DNA of 64,000 bases from an uncultured bacterium (GCA_902774245.1 CACYHQ010000004.1:124001-188000); one strand, 5' to 3'. Numbered from the stretch's first letter, positions 44,518 through 53,226 are shown. Translations and numbers: made by a program. Notes: a model not told the origin generated them from the letters alone.

Positions 44518-46530
44518 ATGATCGATTTCCAGAACGTCACCAAGCTCCTGGGCGGCAAGTCCATCCTCGACAACGCCTCGTTCCGCATCAATCAGGGCGA
44601 GCGCGTCGGCATGGTCGGCCCCAACGGCGCAGGCAAGACAACCGTCTTCAGCATGATCCTCGGAGAGCTCCCGCCCGACAAGGGCGAGATCCTGATCCCC
44701 GAACGCCTCCGCATCGGCATTCTGCGCCAGCAGATCGACCTCTCCGACAAGCAGGAGGACGTGCTGTCCTACGTCGCCGCCACCGGCGAACTCCCGCTCA
44801 TTCAGGCGCGCCTCGCGGAGGTCGAACGCGCCCTCGAGACCGATCCCGCCAACCGTCAGTTGCTCGACGAGTTCGGCCACTTGCAGACGACCTACGAACA
44901 CCTCGGCGGCTACGATTCCGGGCATCGCGCCGAAGCCGCCCTCGCCGGGCTCGGGTTCGACGAGGACGCCTTCCACAAACCGCTGAACTCGTTTTCCGGC
45001 GGCTGGCAGATGCGCGCGTCCATGGCACGCGTCCTGCTCTCCGAACCCGACATCCTGCTCCTCGACGAACCCTCCAACTACCTCGACATCCCCGCCGTGG
45101 AATGGCTTCAGCGCCGGTTGCGCGTCTACACAGGCACCCTCCTCCTCATCTCCCACGACCGTTTCCTGCTCAACTCCCTCACGAACGTCACGCTCGAGAT
45201 CAACGGCGGCAAGGCCACACGCTACTCCGGCAGCTACAGCAAGTACGTCGTCGAACGCGAAACGCGTTCCGCGCTCGCCGAGGCCGCCCGCAAGAACACC
45301 GAGAAGCGCCGCGACAAGCTGAAGGAGAACATCGAGCGTTTCCGCTACAAGGCGAGCAAGGCCGCCCAGGTCCAGATGTGGATCAAGATGCTCGACAAGA
45401 TCGAGACCGAGGAACGGCCCGAACAGCTTCATTTCCAGGGGCGTATCCGCATCCCGGAGCCGCCGCGCTGCGGCGCCGAGGTCTGCGCCGTCGAAAACGT
45501 CTCCCACTCCTACGACGGCTCGCGGTTCGTCTTCCGCGACGTTTCGTTCACGGTCAACAACGGCGACAAGCTCGGCATCGTAGGTTACAACGGCATGGGC
45601 AAGACCACCCTGCTCCGCATCATCGCCGGCACCCTCGCCCCGACTTCCGGCCGCGCCCGCCTCGGACACAACGTCGTGATCGGCTATCAGGCGCAGGAAT
45701 TTGCCGAACTCCTGCCCGCCGAGGAGGCCGCGTACGACGTCGTGAAGCACGCCGCGCCCGGCGACACCCCGCCCTCGCGCATCCGCGAGATCCTCGGCGC
45801 GTTCGGATTCTCCGGCGACGACGCCATGAAGCAATGCAAGGTGCTGTCCGGCGGCGAGAAGATCCGCCTCTGCTTCGCACGCATCTTCGTGAACCCGCCG
45901 AACCTGCTCATCCTCGACGAACCCACCACGCACCTCGACATCGCCGCGCGCGAGGCGCTGCAGGATGCCATCATGAACTACAAGGGCACGGTCTGTTTCG
46001 TCAGCCACGACCTCGAATTCATCCGCGGCACAGCCACCACCATCCTCGAAATGCGCCATGACCGCGTGAAACGCTTCTTCGGCAACTTCGACTACTACAA
46101 GGAAAAGCTCGCCGAGGAGGAAGCCGCGAACGCGCCCGCCTCGAACAATCAGCAGAACAAGGCTTCTTCGTCTAATTCGTCCGCCTCGTCCAATTCGTCC
46201 GCGAATTCAGGTTCCGCCGCTCAGCCCCAGCCGCAGACCGCGGGCAAGGACCGCCGCCGCGAAAAGGCCGCGAAACGCAACGCACTGCTCCCCGAAAAAC
46301 GCCGCATCGAACGCGGCTTGGCGAAGTGCGAGAAGATCATCGAGGATGCCGAAAACGAGAAGGCGGAGATCGACAAGCAGCTCATGGAAGCCACGCCGCA
46401 GACCGATTTCGCCGCCCTCCAGAAACGCCGCAAGGCGCTCGATTACGACATCGCCGAGGCCACCGTCGAATGGGAACGCCTCGCCTCCGAACACGAAGAC
46501 TTCATGAAGAAATACAACGACGCAGACTGA
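44518..46530 (+). CDS. ABC-F family ribosomal ATPase
   Basis: The 670-aa soluble protein has two ABC domains. The first has Walker A GPNGAGKTT and signature FSGGWQMRASMA with LLLDEPSNYLD; the second has GYNGMGKTT, LSGGEKIRLCFA and LILDEPTTHLD. Between them is the P-site tRNA-interaction linker (KNTEKRRDKLKENIERFRYK). A Ser/Asn/Gln-rich spacer and a C-terminal coiled coil follow (about residues 580-660: RRREKAAKRNALLPEKRR). This layout matches the Uup/EttA-like proteins that act on stalled ribosomes. The stop codon lies in the loop of a GCAGAC/GTCTGC hairpin (46522-46537). Confidence 0.9.
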   Translation: MIDFQNVTKLLGGKSILDNASFRINQGERVGMVGPNGAGKTTVFSMILGELPPDKGEILIPERLRIGILRQQIDLSDKQEDVLSYVAATGELPLIQARLAEVERALETDPANRQLLDEFGHLQTTYEHLGGYDSGHRAEAALAGLGFDEDAFHKPLNSFSGGWQMRASMARVLLSEPDILLLDEPSNYLDIPAVEWLQRRLRVYTGTLLLISHDRFLLNSLTNVTLEINGGKATRYSGSYSKYVVERETRSALAEAARKNTEKRRDKLKENIERFRYKASKAAQVQMWIKMLDKIETEERPEQLHFQGRIRIPEPPRCGAEVCAVENVSHSYDGSRFVFRDVSFTVNNGDKLGIVGYNGMGKTTLLRIIAGTLAPTSGRARLGHNVVIGYQAQEFAELLPAEEAAYDVVKHAAPGDTPPSRIREILGAFGFSGDDAMKQCKVLSGGEKIRLCFARIFVNPPNLLILDEPTTHLDIAAREALQDAIMNYKGTVCFVSHDLEFIRGTATTILEMRHDRVKRFFGNFDYYKEKLAEEEAANAPASNNQQNKASSSNSSASSNSSANSGSAAQPQPQTAGKDRRREKAAKRNALLPEKRRIERGLAKCEKIIEDAENEKAEIDKQLMEATPQTDFAALQKRRKALDYDIAEATVEWERLASEHEDFMKKYNDAD

Positions 46531-46570
46531 CGTCTGCACGTTTATAGCACCTCTCTTCGCGGCGCGGCTC

Positions 46571-46850
46571 CGTTCGCGCCCCGCGACTTCATGAAAAAAA
46601 CAACGACGACACCGGCTAAACGTTTTTCAGTCGCCGCCGTATCTCTCACTATCCCCCCAAAAATAATACCGCCATTCGCGCCTCGCAGTCAGGGAAACAA
46701 GCTCCTTCCCCAATCAAAAAAACTCTGCCATTCGCGCCCCGCGGTAATGAAGAATGTCGTTCCGCAATCTAAAACTTCCGCCGTCCGCGCCTCAGCGGCA
46801 AAAGAAAAGATTCAACCTCATTTTTATTCCTTTGCCCTTCGCGCCTCGCG
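46571..46850. repeat. Left repeat array (five copies)
   Basis: Five degenerate copies of TTCGCGCCTCGCGGTAA begin near 46571, 46673, 46729, 46782 and 46836. The last four are spaced 53-56 bp with unrelated AT-rich spacers. They point towards the two-gene cassette. The same repeat appears inverted at 49436-49743. The 46531-46923 gap holds nothing else besides the hairpin repeat below. Confidence 0.8.
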
Positions 46851-46865
46851 TTCAAATCATCTGTC

Positions 46866-46917
46866 GAACTCGTGCAAACGAGTTCACCGAGGCGGCGCAG
46901 CCGCCCCCAGCGAAGCG
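46866..46917 (-). repeat. GC-hairpin repeat, left copy (L)
   Basis: Read on the reverse strand it is CGCTTCGCTGGGGGCGGC, a GGCGGC/GCCGCC hairpin, then TCGGTGAACTCG and an 8-bp stem GAACTCGT/ACGAGTTC. It matches the copies at 49371 and 49537 in mirror orientation. It ends 6 bp from the cassette's last stop codon. Confidence 0.82.
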
Positions 46918-46923
46918 GCAACT

Positions 46924-47607
46924 TTATTCGTTGTCCTTCTGTTTGTCCTGATACCACAGGAAATGATCTATTTTCCGCCTGATATTGGGAATATCCTGTA
47001 ATTCATGAACAGCAATTAGTGTGTCAATAATTCTTTTGTATTCAAGATAGTTTCGAGTATTTCTACAACCGGAAATATACGTTGACCTGACATTTAGATA
47101 AAAAGGGATCGTCTTTGCGACGATATTGTCATAGATCGAATAGTCATCTCTTCCATAGCAGATTGTGTTATGGTAACAGCAATACTTTGTCGCAAAGGAG
47201 AACAAATTGACGGTTTCAAACCCTGCAATCATTTCCACTGCTTCCGGGTGTCCGTCATGAATCATTTGATCCAACTCAGCCCCATGTGCCACGATTTTGT
47301 CGGCCAATGAAAAAACAGAGGTCCCCTTTTTCCCATACATTTTGAGGTTCGTAGAGTTCGTGTAATCTATCAACAGTATTTTATGAATCACTATGTCCCG
47401 AACTTTATTTGCATGATGCTTTTCTGCCCCCAAATAAAGGTCTAATTCCTTCCCATATTTTTTATATTTGGGGTCACGTTGAACAGAGTCCTCAACCTCA
47501 TCAATTAGATTCGGTGTCGCGGCCCGATATCCATTGTCCTCCGGATTCTTCCGTGTCCATTCATGATTGATTAACAGACTATCTTTAAATATGTAATTTT
47601 TCGGCAT
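46924..47607 (-). CDS. Cassette protein of unknown function (downstream gene)
   Basis: The 227-aa soluble protein lies in AT-rich DNA unlike its neighbours. It begins MPKNYIFKDSLLINHEWTRK. The most distinctive stretch is VNLFSFATKYCCYHN..YGRDDYSIYDNIV, resembling a motif I have seen in scattered uncharacterised proteins but cannot name. KVRDIVIHKILLIDYTNSTN precedes it and the C-terminus is helical and charged. There is no catalytic signature I trust. The RBS (AGGAG) lies at the end of the upstream gene, two bases apart, so the two are translated together. Its stop abuts a hairpin repeat. Confidence 0.75.
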   Translation of the reverse strand: MPKNYIFKDSLLINHEWTRKNPEDNGYRAATPNLIDEVEDSVQRDPKYKKYGKELDLYLGAEKHHANKVRDIVIHKILLIDYTNSTNLKMYGKKGTSVFSLADKIVAHGAELDQMIHDGHPEAVEMIAGFETVNLFSFATKYCCYHNTICYGRDDYSIYDNIVAKTIPFYLNVRSTYISGCRNTRNYLEYKRIIDTLIAVHELQDIPNIRRKIDHFLWYQDKQKDNE

Positions 47608-47609
47608 AC

Positions 47610-48935
47610 TTATTTCTCCTGTTTTTTTGCATCGTCTTTCAAATGCTTCAATTGTTTGCTGGCGTCATGACTCGCAGCGACTCCCCCCGCTCCCAAGAAG
47701 ATACAAATAACAGAAATTATTAAATTTACGGGGAGCAGACAAAAACCGGTAATCAAAAATAGAACCCCCAAACAACCACAGATATTACTCTCCGTATGTT
47801 TTTCATTTATTTTTTTCTGTATCTCATTTTTTAACTCTTTTTCTTTCTTCTGTTCCTCTTGTTCCTCCTCCTGTTTGTGTTTCAGCACTTCAAGCAGTTT
47901 TTTCCTTTGCAGGTCTTTAATCTTTTCAATGGTCTGCTCTGCTTCCGGAGAATCAATATTACCCATGATTTGAAGAACGGTATCTGCATAATCATAATTC
48001 TTTTGAATAAGTTCAACACAAAATCTGCAAAATGCTTCGAATTCATCCTCGGTAGGCCCCACAATGCTTATATCTTGCCATTCTTTACTCTGTATGACTG
48101 TTTCATCCAATTTATAAAACAAAAACAACATGCTTTGAAACAGGGAAATAGATTCCATGAAACCGCTATTGGGAAAAGACTCCCAAAACCATTTTAGATT
48201 TGCAACGGAGATATAAAAACTATCAATACGTTTTTGCAGGGAAAAGATCTCATCCGTATTCAACGACCAATCCGGCATTTCCTTGGATGCTTTTTGCCTT
48301 TCCGTAAGCAGTCGTTTAAATAAATGCAACTCATCAAATGATCGTATGTTTTGTTTTGCACCAAACAAATCCATCCGCAATTGTTCAAGTTCCTTAATTT
48401 TAAGATAAAGGGACAATTCTTTGCTAAAATCGCGGGATATAATCGTTTCTTCTTTCTTCAAGGCCGCTTTTGTTTGTGTGTATAATTTACGATATTGCAG
48501 GTCTTCTATCGCGGCATGTACGATCCTTTCAAATTCTGCATTTGTTTCATAGAAAAGCAGAATTCGTTCTATGGCAGTATTTTGTTTTTCCAAATCATCT
48601 ATTTGACATGAAACATCATACAGTTTGAGTTGCTGTTGTTTTGAAAATTCTTTGGCTTCTCGTTCTTGCTTCGCTAATTCTTCCATTTTTGCTCTATGCA
48701 GATCATTTGCTTCTTTTTCCGCTCTTGCTAATTCCTCCATTTTTGCTCTATGCAGATCATTTGCCTCCCGATCAAGTTTTGCCTGCAATGCCTGTTCTTT
48801 TTTTGCACGGGCGACTTCTTCCGCAGCATCAGCACTACGTTTTGCGGCATCTGCGTTTCGCTTTAACTGAACATTACGGTTGTGTTTTTGCCAAAAGTCC
48901 ATGGCATCGAAATCAGATTCTTTTTTTGAACTCAT
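47610..48935 (-). CDS. Cassette protein: coiled coil with C-terminal membrane helices
   Basis: The 441-aa protein starts MSSKKESDFDAMDFWQKHNR behind GAGGT. Residues 20-105 are a long Ala/Glu/Lys coiled coil that includes a tandem duplicate (EANDLHRAKMEELA twice; about 54 bp each at 48668-48775). A helical domain of unknown fold fills 110-345. A second charged coil (EEEQEEQKKEKELKNEI) precedes two hydrophobic segments (NICGCLGVLFLITGFCLL, LIISVICIFLGAGGVAA) near 385-425 and a short basic tail. It is AT-rich and probably acquired. A membrane-tethered sensor or effector is one possibility; nothing proves it. Confidence 0.78.
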   Translation of the reverse strand: MSSKKESDFDAMDFWQKHNRNVQLKRNADAAKRSADAAEEVARAKKEQALQAKLDREANDLHRAKMEELARAEKEANDLHRAKMEELAKQEREAKEFSKQQQLKLYDVSCQIDDLEKQNTAIERILLFYETNAEFERIVHAAIEDLQYRKLYTQTKAALKKEETIISRDFSKELSLYLKIKELEQLRMDLFGAKQNIRSFDELHLFKRLLTERQKASKEMPDWSLNTDEIFSLQKRIDSFYISVANLKWFWESFPNSGFMESISLFQSMLFLFYKLDETVIQSKEWQDISIVGPTEDEFEAFCRFCVELIQKNYDYADTVLQIMGNIDSPEAEQTIEKIKDLQRKKLLEVLKHKQEEEQEEQKKEKELKNEIQKKINEKHTESNICGCLGVLFLITGFCLLPVNLIISVICIFLGAGGVAASHDASKQLKHLKDDAKKQEK

Positions 48936-49067
48936 CTTTTACCTCGCTATGTTCTTTGTGTGGAAGATACGATTTTATGCGCGAGGAAACGGCCGGTTCA
49001 GATTGCAAATGTCAAGTTCAAATTCTTGACGGTTGAGTACAAAAAAGCCGGACGCTTCCCCATGCGA

Positions 49068-49205
49068 GTACACGAGGGTCCGACCAAGAACCCGATCCAG
49101 AGACGACAGAGAAACGCCCAGCAGAAACGGAGACACAATGCTCCTGCTGGTATTTCGTACTCTGGATCAAAAGATTAATTGCAAACTTGGTCGGTTTTCG
49201 TGTAC
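49068..49205. repeat. 138-bp nested imperfect hairpin
   Basis: Three paired segments nest: GTACACGA..CCGACCAAG (49068-49088) with CTTGGTCGG..TCGTGTAC (49186-49205); GATCCAG (49094-49100) with CTGGATC (49162-49168); and CCAGCAG (49118-49124) with CTGCTGG (49144-49150). It may be a MITE or a structured RNA. Short frames across it look non-coding. The rest of the 48936-49370 stretch shows no gene and no convincing promoter for the cassette. Confidence 0.6.
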
Positions 49206-49370
49206 TTTTGATTGAAATACGGCTGAAATGAGCTTGAAACCGGATTCCCGAAGGTCAGGAAAGCGATTCCAAAACACAATTTACACGTTGTCGGAGAAAA
49301 ATCAAACGGTTTTTCTGCTTTTTTTAGTAAAAAACCAGTTTTGAGGGGAAATAAAAGGACGCGATGCGTC

Positions 49371-49422
49371 CACGCTTCGCTGGGGGCGGCTTCGCCGCCG
49401 TGGTAAGCTCGCTCACGCTCGG
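49371..49422 (+). repeat. GC-hairpin repeat, right copy 1 (R1)
   Basis: ACGCTTCGCTGGGGGCGGC, a GGCGGC-TTC-GCCGCC hairpin, then GTAAGCTCGCT. It mirrors L at 46866-46917 and is followed 14 bp later by the first short repeat, the same spacing as on the left (16 bp). Confidence 0.82.
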
Positions 49423-49435
49423 CATCAGGTTCATT

Positions 49436-49743
49436 TTACCGCGAGACGCGAGCAGAAGAGGAATTAGAGTTATGGATCAGCCTTTCTTTACCACGAGACG
49501 CGCACGGCAAAAATTTTTCAGGTAATGCGGTACATTCACGCTTCGCTGGGGGCGGCTTCGCCGCCTCGGTAAGCTCGCTACGCTCGACACTTCCTTTATA
49601 CTTTACCGCGAGACGCGCGGACCAGGTAGTTCATATTGAGGGGAAGATTTCTTTGTATTACCGCTGAGACGCGAACGGCAAGAGATGTAGTGTATCAGGG
49701 AAGATCACCTCATCGGCGTGGTTACCGCGAGGCGCACAGACAA
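49436..49743. repeat. Right repeat array (five copies, inverted)
   Basis: Copies of TTACCGCGAGACGCGAACGG begin at 49436, 49488, 49603, 49658 and 49722, spaced 52-64 bp except where R2 is inserted. This is the reverse complement of the left-array repeat. There is no gene in the 48936-49971 gap. Confidence 0.8.
49537..49588 (+). repeat. GC-hairpin repeat, right copy 2 (R2)
   Basis: It is nearly identical to R1 over its first 28 bases and again followed about 15 bp later by a short repeat (49603). Confidence 0.82.
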
Positions 49744-49856
49744 AAAGAAAAACCTAACGTTCGCTTTCGTTTTTGTTCCCGGCACCATTCGACCTCTTCG
49801 GAGCGGATTGGTTCGTGTTTTTCCTGATTTTGCGGCGCGTTTTTCCGGTTATGGAT

Positions 49857-49884
49857 TTGATTTTCGCATGCGGCGTGCTATTGT
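49857..49884 (+). promoter_or_regulatory. Promoter of the DUF362 gene
   Basis: TTGATT, 16 bp, TATTGT, with GTGC before the -10. The 15 bases CGTGCTATTGTATCT are identical to those of the Nif11 promoter. Confidence 0.68.
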
Positions 49885-49971
49885 ATCTTTATCTTTTCAC
49901 TATCCCCCTTCACTCCAAGTGGCAGCTCCGTTTATTCAGGAAGCGCCCCAGCAACACCTAAGGAGTCCAGC

Positions 49972-51099
49972 ATGCCCGAAAAAATCTATTTCTGCAACTT
50001 CCGCACGAAAATGTACGGCGCGCCCCTGCCCGACAAACTCCACAACCTCATGGCGAAAGCCGGATTCGAGACGCTCGACCTGCGCGACAAGTTCGTCGCG
50101 ATCAAAATGCACTTCGGCGAGCTCGGCAACCTGGCGTTCCTGCGCCCGAATTACGCGAAGGTCGTCGCCGATTTCGTGAAGCAGCGCGGCGGAAAGCCGT
50201 TCCTGACCGACTGCAACACCCTCTACCCGGGCTACCGCAAGAACGCGCTGGAGCACCTCGAGACCGCCGACCTCAACGGATTCGGCCCGCTCACCACGGG
50301 CTGCCACGTGATCATCGGCGACGGGCTGAAGGGCAACGACGAGGTCGAACTCCCCGTTCCGAACGGCGTCCACTTCAAGACCGCGAAGATCGGCCGCGCC
50401 ATCTCCGACGCGGACGTGATCATCACGCTGAACCATTTCAAGGGCCACGAGCTGACCGGCATGGGCGGCGCGATCAAGAACCTCGCCATGGGCTGCGCAT
50501 CGCGCGCGGGCAAAATGGCGATGCACAGCGACGGCAAGGCGGAACTCGACCGCGACCTCTGCATCGGCTGCAAAATGTGTTTCAAACAGTGCGCGAACAA
50601 CGCCCTGCACTTCGACGCCGCCGCGAAAAAGATGTCCCTCGACCGCGAAGCCTGCGCCGGATGCGGACGCTGCCTGAGCGTGTGCCCCGTCGACGCCATC
50701 CACGCCTCCATGGCGAAGTCCACCGAGCCGCTCGACGAGAAAATGGCCGAATACGCCGCCGCCGTCGTGAACGGCAAGCCGAATTTCCACATCAGCCTCA
50801 TCTGCGACGTCTCGCCGAACTGCGACTGCCATTCCGAAAACGATGCCCCGATCATCCCCGACATCGGCATGCTCGCCGGATTCGACCCCGTCGCGCTCGA
50901 CGTGGCCTGCTGCGACCTCTGCAACAGGATGCCGCGCATGCAGGGCTCCTGGATGGACGATTGCGGGCACGGACACGACGTCTTCAACGACGCGCACGAT
51001 AACACCCGCTGGCGCGTCACCGTGGACCACGCCGTGAAGATCGGATTCGGCACCGACCAGTACGAGCTCATCGACCTCGACACAAGGACAAGTCCTTGA
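49972..51099 (+). CDS. DUF362 protein with two 4Fe-4S clusters
   Basis: The 375-aa protein starts behind AGGAG. The DUF362 domain covers most of the chain (VAIKMHFGELGNLAFLRP, GHELTGMGGAIKNLAMGC). It is interrupted by a ferredoxin-type pair: CIGCKMCFKQC (about residues 188-198) and CAGCGRCLSVCP (about 218-228). Such proteins are thought to move electrons or handle metals; no substrate is known. Extra cysteines (DVSPNCDCHS, VACCDLC) near 285-325 may bind metal. The last codons and TGA fall inside the arm of a hairpin repeat (51083-51098). Confidence 0.88.
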   Translation: MPEKIYFCNFRTKMYGAPLPDKLHNLMAKAGFETLDLRDKFVAIKMHFGELGNLAFLRPNYAKVVADFVKQRGGKPFLTDCNTLYPGYRKNALEHLETADLNGFGPLTTGCHVIIGDGLKGNDEVELPVPNGVHFKTAKIGRAISDADVIITLNHFKGHELTGMGGAIKNLAMGCASRAGKMAMHSDGKAELDRDLCIGCKMCFKQCANNALHFDAAAKKMSLDREACAGCGRCLSVCPVDAIHASMAKSTEPLDEKMAEYAAAVVNGKPNFHISLICDVSPNCDCHSENDAPIIPDIGMLAGFDPVALDVACCDLCNRMPRMQGSWMDDCGHGHDVFNDAHDNTRWRVTVDHAVKIGFGTDQYELIDLDTRTSP

Positions 51100-51131
51100 C
51101 TTGAGTTGTGCCCGGCTACGCTCGGGCACGG
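51083..51131 (+). repeat. Paired-hairpin repeat, copy 1
   Basis: Hairpin A is CAAGGAC-AA-GTCCTTG (51083-51098). Hairpin B is GTGCCCG, loop GCTACGCT, CGGGCAC (51108-51129). The second hairpin with its loop is identical to that of copy 2 at 59936. Confidence 0.8.
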
Positions 51132-51152
51132 TGGGAAAACAAATACACCCCA

Positions 51153-51190
51153 GTCCGTATCCGTCACACAACGGATGCGGATTCTTTTTT
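51153..51190 (+). terminator. Terminator of the DUF362 gene
   Basis: GTCCGTATCCGT pairs with ACGGATGCGGAT (two mismatches or wobbles) and TTCTTTTTT follows. Confidence 0.8.
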
Positions 51191-51194
51191 CAAG

Positions 51195-52526
51195 TTAACG
51201 GCTTATTTCCTTCAGCAAATCCTCTGCGTAGGCATCGCCTTGGGCGGCGGCCTTTTCCAGCCACTTCTCCGCCTCGGCCTTGTCCTGTTTCACGCCTTTG
51301 CCTTTGAGGTACAGATACCCCAGATTCCGTTGGGCGGCGAAATCGCCGAGCTCCGCCGCTTTCCTGAACCATTCTGCGGCCTGTTCCGGTCGTTCTTTTG
51401 TCGCATAAATCATCCCGAGCGCCCGCATCGACCGCGCATCCCCCTGGTCGGCGGCTTTCTGATACCACAGGACCGAATCGGGATTCCATCTGTTCCTGTT
51501 TCCTTTGTAACCCAGCAGGAGCCCGAGGCAGAACTGCGCTTCGACTTCGCCCTGTTCCGCGTGTTTCCGAAAAACGTCTTCCACCGCCACCCTCTGCGTT
51601 CCCCAAGGATCACCCGCGCGGACAATGGCCAGCCGGATTTCGGCCTCACTGCTTCCCAGTGCGGCGCCTTTCTGAAACAAATACTCAGCCATGGCACGGT
51701 CTCTCCTGACTCCGGCGCCCTCGTAATAGAGCTTGCCCAGCTGAATCAGCGCGGCAACGTCGTTCCGTTCCGCGTCTTTCTGCAACCGCTCAAGGTCGAT
51801 CCCCTCCGGGAGCTGTTTTACGACGGCTTTCGCCGCCTCCGTGCCCGGTTCCAGCCAAAGCCCTTTCGCCTTCAGTTCCTCGTCCGAAAGCCTGCCCAGG
51901 TCCTGCACGACATCCGGGTCCAAAACAACATAAAACAGGTCTTCCTCCAGCCAGAACGGCTGCGTCCGCCCGGCGGGATACTCGAACAGATCGTCAATGC
52001 CGTCGGGGTAATGAAAATGCGTGCCCAGACCACCCACCTCGATTTCCTTTCCGGCCAAAGGACCGTTTAAGACATCGGCATAAATCTTCGTCTCCGTGTC
52101 CATATTCCACCGGAAATGCGTCACGCGGAACAAGGACCCCGGAGGAAGCGCGAAACGGATCACTTTTCTTTCCTCCCTGTCCCAGATCATGCCGTCGCCT
52201 TTGCCGCCGATCGAATACCCCTGCGAGTTCAGCTCCTCATACGTTTCCAAACTGGCCTGATACCCCTCGCTTGACACCTCATATCCGGAAAAATCCTGAT
52301 CATAGGCATACAGCAAATCCGTTTTCCTCAGGTAATCCAGCGGATCCTGCGATTCGAAGTAATCGTAATCCACGCATCGCCCGGGCACCTTCACCAGATA
52401 AACATGGCCGCCCTCGTAGCCCTCGCCGGACATGGACCAGGAATAATAACACGACGATGCGAATAACGACAGCAGCAGGAACATGCCGTTCAGCAGAAAC
52501 AGAGGCAGGCGGGATTTGAATTTCAT
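51195..52526 (-). CDS. Sel1-repeat lipoprotein
   Basis: The 443-aa protein starts at 52526 (MKFKSRLPLF, after AGGATG). Its hydrophobic segment ends in LFASSC, a fair lipobox. Residues 30-270 form a domain of unknown type (GHVYLVKVPGRCVDYDYFES). From about 285 to the end are four or five Sel1/TPR-like repeats (AALIQLGKLYYEGAGVRRDR, LGMIYATKERPEQAAEWFRK, NLGYLYLKGKGVKQDKAEAE). Sel1 repeats mediate protein contacts, often in envelope complexes. A partner is not evident. Confidence 0.82.
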   Translation of the reverse strand: MKFKSRLPLFLLNGMFLLLSLFASSCYYSWSMSGEGYEGGHVYLVKVPGRCVDYDYFESQDPLDYLRKTDLLYAYDQDFSGYEVSSEGYQASLETYEELNSQGYSIGGKGDGMIWDREERKVIRFALPPGSLFRVTHFRWNMDTETKIYADVLNGPLAGKEIEVGGLGTHFHYPDGIDDLFEYPAGRTQPFWLEEDLFYVVLDPDVVQDLGRLSDEELKAKGLWLEPGTEAAKAVVKQLPEGIDLERLQKDAERNDVAALIQLGKLYYEGAGVRRDRAMAEYLFQKGAALGSSEAEIRLAIVRAGDPWGTQRVAVEDVFRKHAEQGEVEAQFCLGLLLGYKGNRNRWNPDSVLWYQKAADQGDARSMRALGMIYATKERPEQAAEWFRKAAELGDFAAQRNLGYLYLKGKGVKQDKAEAEKWLEKAAAQGDAYAEDLLKEISR

Positions 52527-52600
52527 CGTATTGCATCCTTTTTTTGCCGTTCTGCGAGGGCGGGATATCTCGTTTACGCATGCCCCCTCTGCAAATATAC

Positions 52601-52936
52601 TCAAAGCTCTTTCAGGATTTCCTGAAGATGATGTTTCAACGGAGCTAAATCGTTCCGGTAAGCATCCCACATATATTCCGGGCGGGGTCTCACATAATCG
52701 TGAATCAGGATGTTTCTCATCCCGATGATGTCGCCCCAGGGGATTTCCGGGTGTTTTGCCTGAAGCGCATCGGAAACCTTGTTGGCGGCTTCCCCGAGGA
52801 TTGCGAAGTTGAAGGACATGGCATCCAGCAGAAGTCTTGATTGAAAGAATTCCTCTTTCGAAACATCCTTCATCGCATCCTCAATGCGGGCGATGCCCTG
52901 AATCATGTGTTCGATCCTGTCGCGGTTAGTTGTCAT
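52601..52936 (-). CDS. hepT: HepT-like HEPN ribonuclease toxin
   Basis: The 111-aa all-helical HEPN protein has the catalytic RxxxxHxY motif (Arg74, His79, Tyr81 in RNILIHDY). In HepT/MntA modules the HEPN protein is an RNase toxin that cleaves RNA or tRNA. It starts within the stop codon of mntA (ATGA overlap, 52933-52936), so translation is coupled. Confidence 0.88.
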   Translation of the reverse strand: MTTNRDRIEHMIQGIARIEDAMKDVSKEEFFQSRLLLDAMSFNFAILGEAANKVSDALQAKHPEIPWGDIIGMRNILIHDYVRPRPEYMWDAYRNDLAPLKHHLQEILKEL

Positions 52937-53226
52937 AACAGGACCATGTCCTTTCTGACATTGGCCGCGAATGCGTCTTCGGACAGAGAGTCTTCCGGGA
53001 TCAGGTCAACTTTGCATCCGAGAAGCTTTTGCAGGTCGTATTGCAGCCCGCCGAGGTCGAACAGGGAAGAGTGCGGCTGAAACTCGGCAATGAAATCGAC
53101 GTCACTGTCGGGCGTCTCCTCCATCCGGGCGCAGGAACCGAACACATAGACCTTGCCGGCCTTGTGCTTTCTGGCGATCGCATAAATCTCGCTCCTCAAA
53201 CTCCGGATTCTGTCGAGCTGGCACAT
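52933..53226 (-). CDS. mntA: MntA-like minimal nucleotidyltransferase antitoxin
   Basis: The 97-aa protein has the polymerase-beta core GS(x10)DxD: Gly30-Ser31 and Asp42/Asp44 (FGSCARMEETPDSDVDF). In known pairs MntA adds AMP to the HEPN tyrosine (here Tyr81) and silences it. The third Asp of the fold is in KVDLIPEDSL. It precedes hepT in a two-gene reverse operon. The region may have been acquired with the adjoining Sel1 gene. Confidence 0.88.
   Translation of the reverse strand: MCQLDRIRSLRSEIYAIARKHKAGKVYVFGSCARMEETPDSDVDFIAEFQPHSSLFDLGGLQYDLQKLLGCKVDLIPEDSLSEDAFAANVRKDMVLL

Noticed and set aside
42613-46059. 1148-codon reverse frame across typA and the ABC-F gene
   Set aside because: It spans two unmistakable genes on the other strand and has a low-complexity Val/Asp/Glu translation.
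46571-46850. CRISPR-like geometry (repeats every ~54 bp with unique spacers)
   Set aside because: Repeats are only 15-20 bp and degenerate, occur in both orientations at two sites, and no cas gene is present.
48960-49215. Short plus-strand frames upstream of the cassette
   Set aside because: They run through an inverted repeat, have no RBS and low-complexity products.
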